Of a stretch of DNA of 57,594 nucleotides, positions 51,989 to 57,594 are shown piece after piece. Source of the DNA: Streptomyces sp. PH10-H1 (lineage in GTDB: Bacteria; Actinomycetota; Actinomycetes; Streptomycetales; Streptomycetaceae); contig NZ_JASISZ010000041.1 in NCBI RefSeq assembly GCF_030063355.1, positions 1 to 57,594 on the forward strand, read 5' to 3'. Within the stretch, counting starts at the first letter, position 1, and each line of letters starts with the position of its first letter. The translations under genes and the position numbers were made by a program. The notes beneath the pieces are model-generated. The model was not told the origin of the DNA and searched no databases. It saw only the letters and a list, made by a program, of their open reading frames with translations.

Positions 51989-53518
51989 TCAGATGTCGGC
52001 GCGTTCCTGGGTGTCCTCGAGGATGATCCGGCCCATCACCTCGTAGCGGTCCGGGCGCCGGGCGCGCATATAGGCGGCGACGGCCAGGCCGCTGAGGAGG
52101 ACCGCGCCGACGATCCAGGGGATGAGTTTGAAGACCAGGGACGTGGACGCCGCTCCCGCGGCGGTGTCCAGGTTGGCCAGCAGCAGGTAAATCGCGGCGA
52201 TCATGCCCAGCCCGCCGGCGGCCGGGGCGACCAGCGTCTTGAACCAGTGCCGGCTCTCGGGATGATGGCGGCGGAAGTAGGCGATGACGGAGAACGCGCA
52301 CAGCGTCTGCACCACCAGCAGGGCGAGCGTGCCCAGGATCGCCATCAGGGTGTAGAGGTCGACATAGGGGTCCTTGTCCGCCGCCCAGAACGCCCCGACG
52401 ATCGCCAGGGCGATGCAGGACTGCACGGCGGAGGCCAGATACGGCGAGCCGTGCCGCGGGTGGGTGCGCCCGAGGCCCGGGTGGAGGAAGCCCTCGCGGC
52501 CGATCGCGTAGAGATAGCGCGAAGCGCACTGGTGGAAGGCCAGCCCGCAGGCGAAGGAACTGCTGCACATCAGCCACCCGAATGCGGTGACCGACCACTG
52601 ACCCAGGTACTGGTGGAGCGGTGCGGTAAACACATCGAATATCCCGGCCTGTTGGGTCACTCCCTTCAGCCCGCTCCCGGAAATGACCATCCAGGAGACG
52701 AAGGTGTAGAGCACACCCAGCCCGATCACGGCCGCCAAAGTGGCGCGCGGAATGATCCTCTTGGGGTTACGGGACTCCTCTCCGTACATGGCCGTGGACT
52801 CGAACCCCACCCAGGACCAGAAGCAGAAGAACAGCCCCAGGCCCGCGGCCGGACCCGCAAAGGCCTTGGTGGGATTGACGGTGGAGACCACCAGGCCGTC
52901 CGGGCCGCCGCCGTGCAGCAGGATCGAGACGGCCAGCACGAGCAGCAGCGTCACTTCGCCGACCAGGAACACCGCGAGTACCTTGGCGGCGATGTCCAGG
53001 TCGAAATGGGACAGCGCCGCGGTGACCGCGATCATCACCAGCGCGTACACCAGCCACGGCAGATCGATGTGGAACTGCGTCTGGACGACGGTCTTGGCGA
53101 AGTACGCGAAGATCCCCACCAGCGATGCTTCGAAGACGACGTAGGCCAGCACCGCGAGCATCCCGGCGGCCATTCCGGCGAGGCGGCCCAAGCCGTGGGA
53201 GACATAGCCGTAGAAGGCGCCGGCCGCGGTGATGTGGCGGGCCATGGCCACGTACCCGACGGTGAACAACGTCAGGACGACGGTGACGAAGACGAACCCG
53301 GCAGGGGCGCCGATGCCATTGCCCGAACCGATCACGATCGGCAGGTTGCCGGCCATCGCGGTGACCGGAGCGGCGTTCGCCAATGCCATGAACAGTACCC
53401 CGAGCAGCCCGACCGAGTTGGGTTTGAGGCGCTGGACCTGACCGGCGCCGGCCGGCTGCGGGGCGTCGGCGAGCTGCGTGGGCAGCGGTCCGCCGTCGCT
53501 GGTGGACACCTGGGACAT
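51989..53518 (-). CDS. APC-superfamily amino-acid/amine permease
   Basis: 509 residues with about 12 membrane helices. The first helix motif is LLGVLFMALANAAPVTAMAG. FFCFWSWVGFESTAMYGEES in helix 6-7 is typical of the family (G-F-E-S/A...E-E-S-x-N-P-x-R-x-I-P). It imports an amino acid or polyamine with protons. The ATG at 53518 has a strong AGGAGG site. It is the first gene of a two-gene operon with the flavin amine oxidase. Confidence 0.9.
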   Translation of the reverse strand: MSQVSTSDGGPLPTQLADAPQPAGAGQVQRLKPNSVGLLGVLFMALANAAPVTAMAGNLPIVIGSGNGIGAPAGFVFVTVVLTLFTVGYVAMARHITAAGAFYGYVSHGLGRLAGMAAGMLAVLAYVVFEASLVGIFAYFAKTVVQTQFHIDLPWLVYALVMIAVTAALSHFDLDIAAKVLAVFLVGEVTLLLVLAVSILLHGGGPDGLVVSTVNPTKAFAGPAAGLGLFFCFWSWVGFESTAMYGEESRNPKRIIPRATLAAVIGLGVLYTFVSWMVISGSGLKGVTQQAGIFDVFTAPLHQYLGQWSVTAFGWLMCSSSFACGLAFHQCASRYLYAIGREGFLHPGLGRTHPRHGSPYLASAVQSCIALAIVGAFWAADKDPYVDLYTLMAILGTLALLVVQTLCAFSVIAYFRRHHPESRHWFKTLVAPAAGGLGMIAAIYLLLANLDTAAGAASTSLVFKLIPWIVGAVLLSGLAVAAYMRARRPDRYEVMGRIILEDTQERADI

Positions 53519-53845
53519 GGCGCCTCCTGAAGAGGAGAGGGAGAGGGAAGAGCGAGATAGGAGGCAGCTTGGGTGCGCCGTGACCCGCGCCACAATTGAC
53601 AGGCTGCGAGTGCCCTTGTTAACGAAGTGTCAGGTTGCCAAGGTCGGCGCGAGGAGTCGGTGCACGGTGCCGTTGGCCACCAAGGAGGAATCCGGACACC
53701 GTCGGACAACCGGGAGGTCTCTGATCAAGACATTGCGGAATGCCAACCCCCGCTTTACCTGGCTCACAGTCGGCGAACCCGCACCGCCTCTAGGCTGCTG
53801 CACATCCCACTGCACATCAGTCCGAACCCGAACCTGAGGAACACC
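53519..53845 (+). promoter_or_regulatory. Divergent region; possible plus-strand promoter
   Basis: The 327-base gap contains TTGACA (53596-53601) and TTAACG 17 bases later (53619-53624) on the plus strand. That would start the next gene with a long leader of about 215 bases. The rest shows no recognisable gene. Confidence 0.3.
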
Positions 53846-54286
53846 GTGAACACCAGACGAAACCGGCAGTTGCTGGAGATCGCTCAGCCCGCGCTCGCAC
53901 CGCAGGAGCACATCGAGCTCACGGGCATGGCGAACACCGGCACCGTCTCGGTCAAGCGCCAGGTCCTCACCACCGCCCTGGTGGGAGTGCTCAGCGCGGG
54001 CATGGTCATCGCCACCGTCCAGCCGCGCCCGATGTACTGGGTGCTGACGGCTCAGCGTCTGCTGTTCTTCGACGGCAAGACCGCCACCGGCAAGCCGGGC
54101 AAACTGCTCATGGCCCTGCCGCGCGAGATGATCACCGCGGCCCCGCTCAGCAAGGCGCTGCTCGGCCTCGGCCTCAAGACCGTGCTCTCCGTCCAGGGCG
54201 AGGACAAGGGTCTGAAGATGGTGTTCCCGCCGGCCGCGAAGGCCGCCGGCCGGGATTTCGCCGCACGCATACCGACCGCGTCCTGA
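53846..54286 (+). CDS. Hypothetical protein (PH-like, membrane-associated)
   Basis: 146 residues: EIAQPALAPQEHIELTGMAN at the start, one likely membrane segment (TTALVGVLSAGMVIATVQPR), then strands such as MYWVLTAQRLLFFDG and GLKTVLSVQGEDKGLKMVFP. The pattern 'W-V-L-T-x-x-R-L-L-F-F' resembles small bacterial PH-domain-like proteins. GTG 53846 with TGAGGA upstream. A very strong terminator follows. Function unknown. Confidence 0.65.
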   Translation: MNTRRNRQLLEIAQPALAPQEHIELTGMANTGTVSVKRQVLTTALVGVLSAGMVIATVQPRPMYWVLTAQRLLFFDGKTATGKPGKLLMALPREMITAAPLSKALLGLGLKTVLSVQGEDKGLKMVFPPAAKAAGRDFAARIPTAS

Positions 54287-54293
54287 GCACGCG

Positions 54294-54331
54294 GGCGGGG
54301 GCGGAGCGACCGGAGCCGCTCCGCCCCCGCC
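54294..54331 (+). terminator. Strong terminator hairpin
   Basis: GGCGGGGGCGGAGCG (54294-54308) pairs perfectly with CGCTCCGCCCCCGCC (54317-54331), 15 pairs around an 8-base loop, eight bases after the stop of the 53846-54286 gene. It can serve both convergent genes. Confidence 0.75.
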
Positions 54332-54349
54332 TGCTGTTTCAGGGGATTG

Positions 54350-54766
54350 TCAGCCCTTGAAGGCTCTGGTGCCGTTCGGGGTACCGAGGCCCGTCGGACC
54401 GTCGTAGCCGGTGGTGCCGGTGCACAGATAGGACCCCGAGCAGGATCCGTTGGAGCCGCTCACCACGTCGAAGCGCGCGATGGGGTGGGCGTACGGGAAG
54501 GACGCGGGGTACGAACCGGCCGACGGGGTCCCGGCGAGCGCGTAGACCGCCGCGATCAGCGGGGACGAGGCGCTGGTACCGCCGAAGACCTCCCAGCCGT
54601 TGTCCTGGCCGTAGGTGTCGTAGCCCGCGACGCCGGTGTTGGGGTCAGCGACCGCGGAGACGTCGGCGACGGTGCGCTTCGCGCAGCCGGTGTCCTTCTG
54701 CCAGGTGGGCTTCGCGTCGTACTTGGAGCAGCCGGAGCCGGCGCCGCTCCAGACGGTCGTCAGTAG
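54350..54766 (-). pseudogene. S53 (sedolisin-type) peptidase, C-terminal fragment
   Basis: The minus strand reads VWSGAGSGCSKYDAKPTWQK, then ADVSAVADPNTGVAGYDTYG and the catalytic Ser motif VFGGTSASSPLIAAVYALAG. It ends YDGPTGLGTPNGTRAF, the calcium-site end of sedolisins. The pro-domain and the Glu/Asp part of the active site are missing; at about 54766 it is joined to the glycosyltransferase remnant. Confidence 0.7.
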
Positions 54767-56550
54767 CCGGTTCCGCCGTCCCACGGTGCCGTGGTGCCAC
54801 TCTCGTACTGGCCGGGTCCCTCGTACAGTCCCGGGGTGATCCCGCCGCGGAGGTAGCGGACGTCACCGGCCCCGGAGGCGGCGTGCGCGTCGTGGAGCCA
54901 TGACTCGGCCAGGTCGGGGGCGGGACCACCAGCGGTCGCAGGAGTCGCGGGGGCGGCGTTCTTAGTCGGGGCGGGGCCTTGGAGGCTTCCGTAACGCTCC
55001 ACGCGCTGCCAGCGCAGACGCCATCCGCGATGGCGGTGACGACGGACTGGAAGACGACGAGGTACATCAGCTGCCGGTAGACGAACTGCTGCAGAGGCAG
55101 GCTCCACAGCGCTCCGGCCCCTTCGCCGTCGAGACGGAAGGCGTACACCCCCATACCGGCCTGGAGCAGCAGGAAGGCGAGCCACAGGCCGAGGACGCGG
55201 ACCCGGTCCAGGAAGACCAGGCCGTAGACGGGCGTAGATGTCGACGACCGGCGCGAGCAGCGGCAGCAGGACCTGGAAGAGCAGCAGGTACACCAGTCCG
55301 CGGCGGCCCAGCTTGCCCGCCGCGCGGGACTGGATCAGGGCGCCGCGGTGCTTCCACATGGCCTGCAGGGTGCCGAAGCACCAGCGGTAGCGCTGTCGCC
55401 ACAGCGCGCAGAGCGAGGCGGGTGCCTCGGTCCACGCGATCGCGTCCTCCTGGTAAACCACCCGCCAGCCGTCGCGGCACAGCGCCATGGTCAGGTCGGT
55501 GTCCTCGGCGAGGGTGTCCTCGCTGACGCCCCCGACCCGCAGCAGCGCGTCATGACGGAAGGCACCGACGGCTCCTCGGACGGTGGGCATGCATTCCGCG
55601 AGGTCGAACAGCCGACGGTCGAGATTGAAGCCTACGACGTATTCGATGTGCTGCCGGCGCCCGAGCAGCCCGCCGCGGTTGATGACCTTGGCGTTGCCCG
55701 AGACCGCGCCGATGCGGTGGTCGGCGAAGGGCTGCACCAGCATGCGTACCGCTTCCGGTTCGAGGACGGTGTCGCCGTCGACCATCACCAGCAAGGCGTA
55801 GGAGGCCGCGGCGATCCCGGTGTTGAGGGCTGCGGGCTTGCCTGCGTTGCGCTGCCGGATGACGCGGACATACGGAAGTCCGAGTGATTCCACGAGGCCG
55901 GCGGTGCCGTCGGTGGAGCCGTCGTCGACCACGATGACCTCGACGGGGTGGTCGGAGGCGACCAGCGAGCGAACGGCGGCCTCGATGCCGGCGCTCTCGT
56001 TGTACGCGGGCACGATCACGCCGACCGGGGCGGTGACCGGCGGCCCCCACCCGGTGCCCCGTTTGCGGACGGGTGCCGATGAGGCCGAGGCCGAGCCAGT
56101 GGTCCTTGACGGCGGCGGATTTCATGGCCCGGGGCACGCCGACGGCGTCACCGACGGTCTTGAAGGCGTAGCCGCGGGCGGTGAGCCGGGGCAGCAGCTG
56201 GTCGAGGGCGGCGACGGTCTGGGAGCGGTCGCCGCCCGCGTCGTGCATGACCAGGATCTGGCTGGCGGTGCCGCGCGGAGTGGCGTTGGCGACGATCCGG
56301 TCGACGCCGGGCCGCTGCCAGTCCTCGCTGTCCTGGGTGGTCAGCACGGTCAGATAGCCGTCCTGGCCGGCCGCGCGGACGGCGTCCCAATCACCGTCGT
56401 TCAGGGCATCGTTGACGGAGGAGTACGGGGGCGCATCAGCGAACTGGTCCGTCCGATGGCGCCGGCCAGTGCGAGTTGGCATTCGCGCAGTTCCAGGGAG
56501 CGCTGCCAGCCGGGGACCGCGCCGAGGTTCGCGTGGGTGAAGGATGCGCC
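54767..56550 (-). pseudogene. Bifunctional polysaccharide deacetylase / GT2 glycosyltransferase, multiple frameshifts
   Basis: Fragments in several frames add up to one protein. The deacetylase (NodB) end has FTHANLGAVPGWQRSLELRE, GDWDAVRAAGQDGYLTVLTT and QILVMHDAGGDRSQTVAALD. A GT2 domain follows: GVIVPAYNESAGIEAAVRSL, VEVIVVDDGSTDGTAGLVES, VMVDGDTVLEPEAVRMLV and RQRYRWCFGTLQAMW (Q-R-x-R-W). Then come membrane helices (LLFQVLLPLLAPVVDIYA). Frame changes occur near 56440, 56080, 55230 and 55005, and the 5' end is broken. Such proteins make beta-linked glycans at the membrane. Not functional as written. Confidence 0.7.
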
Positions 56551-56904
56551 GAACGAGATCGGGACGGGCGGCAACCTGCGATCACGGGGCCGCCGTGGGC
56601 GACCAGAGCCGGCACCCGTCCGGCGCTTCCCGAACTCATGGGTGCCGAGTCGTCGCCGGCCGGCTGGTTCCGGCGCCCTTCGCAACGGGACTGGTCGAGG
56701 ACTTTGCGCTGGTTGTCCGCCTGGCGTTCAGCTCGGTCGCTGCGCGGACCTGGGGACCGGGATGAGCAGATGGCGGCTCCGCGCGGGAGCCATCGGCGTG
56801 AATTCGAAATGCTCCCCGCGTGTCGAGATGGCATGGGCATTTTTTATGACTAATAGTCTCTTTGCCCGGCGGGAGTGTGCCCGCCACCGTGCATAGGAGT
56901 TGTC
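56551..56904 (+). promoter_or_regulatory. Leader of the LAxTG surface-protein gene
   Basis: After the deacetylase remnant the plus strand has a markedly AT-rich patch (56836-56860, containing TTTTTTATGACTAATAG), likely the promoter. A short hairpin GGCGGG-AGTGTG-CCCGCC (56869-56886) lies in the presumed leader, followed by AGGAG. No gene is seen here. Confidence 0.4.
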
Positions 56905-57531
56905 ATGCCCCGCTCTGCACCCCGACACCACCGCCACATCCGAGCCGCAGCGGTGGCCGCGGCCGCCCTCGGCCTGTCCGGCACCGCCGTACTCACCGCC
57001 TCCCCCGCGATCGCGGCACCCGGCGACAACGGAGACGTGAAAATCCACAAGAGCACCACGGCGGTCAGCGACCAGCGCAACGAACCCAAGGTCTGCTCGT
57101 TCTATCTCGATGCGTTCAATTTCGACACCGCGCAACAGATCAACTACTCCATCGTGACGCAGCCCAAGAAGCCCGGCGGGGCCGGCCTGACGGGGAAGTT
57201 GATCCTGAAGAACGGCGCCGGTTTCACCGCCAACCTCAGTCTGCCGAACGGCATGTACAAGCTCACCTGGAAGTTCACAGGAGAAAACGGCGCCGGCAAG
57301 ATGAAGGTATTCAAGGTCGAGTGCACGACCGGGGGCACGGGCTCTCCGGGAACCCCGGGTGAGCCCGGAACGACGGGAAGGCTGCCGCGCGGGGGCGTGG
57401 CCGCAGGCAGCGGCGGGACGCAGCAGGATCCCTCCCCGACCGTGGTGGGAGCGGGTCTGGCCGCCACCGGTACCGCTGCCGCCGGGGCGTTGTTCCTCAC
57501 CCGCCGCGCGCGCCGCAATGACGGCGCCTGA
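56905..57531 (+). CDS. Sortase-E-anchored (LAxTG) surface protein with collagen-like linker
   Basis: 208 residues. The signal peptide ends at ASPAIAA. The outer domain is ~120 residues (KVCSFYLDAFNFDTAQQINY, SLPNGMYKLTWKFTGENG). A short G-x-y collagen-like linker follows (GSPGTPGEPGTTG). The C-terminal sorting signal is LAATG, a hydrophobic helix and RRARR. LAxTG is the motif of Streptomyces class E sortases, which link proteins to peptidoglycan. The ATG at 56905 has AGGAG eight bases upstream. The outer domain is like small secreted proteins seen in aerial-growth contexts, but I recognise no named family. Confidence 0.85.
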   Translation: MPRSAPRHHRHIRAAAVAAAALGLSGTAVLTASPAIAAPGDNGDVKIHKSTTAVSDQRNEPKVCSFYLDAFNFDTAQQINYSIVTQPKKPGGAGLTGKLILKNGAGFTANLSLPNGMYKLTWKFTGENGAGKMKVFKVECTTGGTGSPGTPGEPGTTGRLPRGGVAAGSGGTQQDPSPTVVGAGLAATGTAAAGALFLTRRARRNDGA

Positions 57532-57551
57532 CACCGCTCCCGGGCGCGTCC

Positions 57552-57594
57552 AGCGCCGTGCCGGCCGCCGCATCGCGGTGGCCGGCACGGCGCT
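57552..57594 (+). terminator. Long terminator hairpin at the window end
   Basis: AGCGCCGTGCCGGCC (57552-57566) pairs perfectly with GGCCGGCACGGCGCT (57580-57594). The inner part GCCGC/GCGGT extends the stem to about 20 pairs with a 3-base loop. It follows the LAxTG gene stop by 20 bases. Confidence 0.75.

Noticed and set aside
52247..53530. 427-codon open frame antisense to the APC permease
   Set aside because: Shadow frame rich in Gly, Asp, His and Arg; the permease on the other strand is intact.
1..57594. CRISPR arrays, rRNA or tRNA genes, phage modules, attachment sites and replication origin
   Set aside because: Looked for spaced direct repeats, tRNA-like folds, integrase/portal/terminase motifs and DnaA-box clusters; found none that hold up.

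Overview
The window is high-GC actinobacterial DNA and reads as Streptomyces. Evidence for this: GTG starts and strong purine-rich ribosome binding sites, an ECF41 sigma factor, a DUF5937-type regulator, rare in-frame TTA (bldA-type) codons, a LAxTG sortase-E surface protein, and an srsABC-like phenolic-lipid operon. Complete operons alternate with truncated genes, frameshifted genes and pieces of at least five transposon types (IS3, IS1182, IS30, IS630, a serine recombinase). None of the transposons is intact. This is what an accessory, chromosome-arm-like region would look like, although the arm location is inference.

Layout. 0-2 kb: IS and gene fragments around one intact YciO/Sua5-type gene. 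2.2-6.3 kb: a compact four-gene operon, with a stand-alone adenylate-forming enzyme, a cyclodipeptide synthase (CDPS), a DUF3050 heme-oxygenase-like protein and a SAM methyltransferase. It looks like a small, unfamiliar diketopiperazine pathway and is the most interesting part of the window. 6.3-9.2 kb: decayed material (IS1182, IS30, a broken Fic gene, a recombinase scrap) plus a possible immunity-like gene. 9.1-10.8 kb: an ECF41 sigma factor and its carboxymuconolactone-decarboxylase partner, with a visible ECF41 promoter. 11-15 kb: two broken unknown genes, an XRE regulator and a monooxygenase of the ABM type, and an MMPL exporter. 15-19 kb: hypothetical genes, an IS3 scrap and a frameshifted DUF5937 regulator. 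19.3-23.6 kb: two large, overlapping unknown genes, the first with three TTA codons. 23.8-26.3 kb: a chimeric, multiply frameshifted M50-like/TPR gene.

26.6-33.6 kb: an amino-sugar/galactose unit. A DeoR regulator and a secreted GH27 alpha-galactosidase with ricin-type domain face an operon of SIS isomerase/deaminase, ROK kinase, PfkB (tagatose-6-phosphate-type) kinase and class II aldolase, which together give an Aga/Gat-like route to triose phosphates. 34-39 kb: a serine hydrolase, a solute-binding-protein fragment, an HxlR regulator, and a damaged two-component system facing a PepSY-like gene over phased CTTCAG repeats. 39.3-43.5 kb: a secreted phosphoesterase with PKD and Fn3 domains, a small secreted protein, and an ECF sigma factor coupled to a membrane protein. 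43.6-46.3 kb: a TetR regulator amid truncated genes (SDR, EF-G, LysR, IS1182).

46.3-50 kb: srsC-srsB-srsA-like genes (flavoprotein hydroxylase, methyltransferase, type III PKS) divergent from a UbiA prenyltransferase. 50.2-53.5 kb: an APC permease and a Tat-exported flavin amine oxidase. 53.8-57.6 kb: a hypothetical gene, fragments of an S53 peptidase, a badly frameshifted deacetylase/GT2 gene, and a LAxTG-anchored surface protein with a strong terminator at the window edge.

Caution: at least nine genes are interrupted only by small indels. This could be real pseudogenisation or uncorrected assembly error. Nothing here was checked by database search; family names come from motif recognition.
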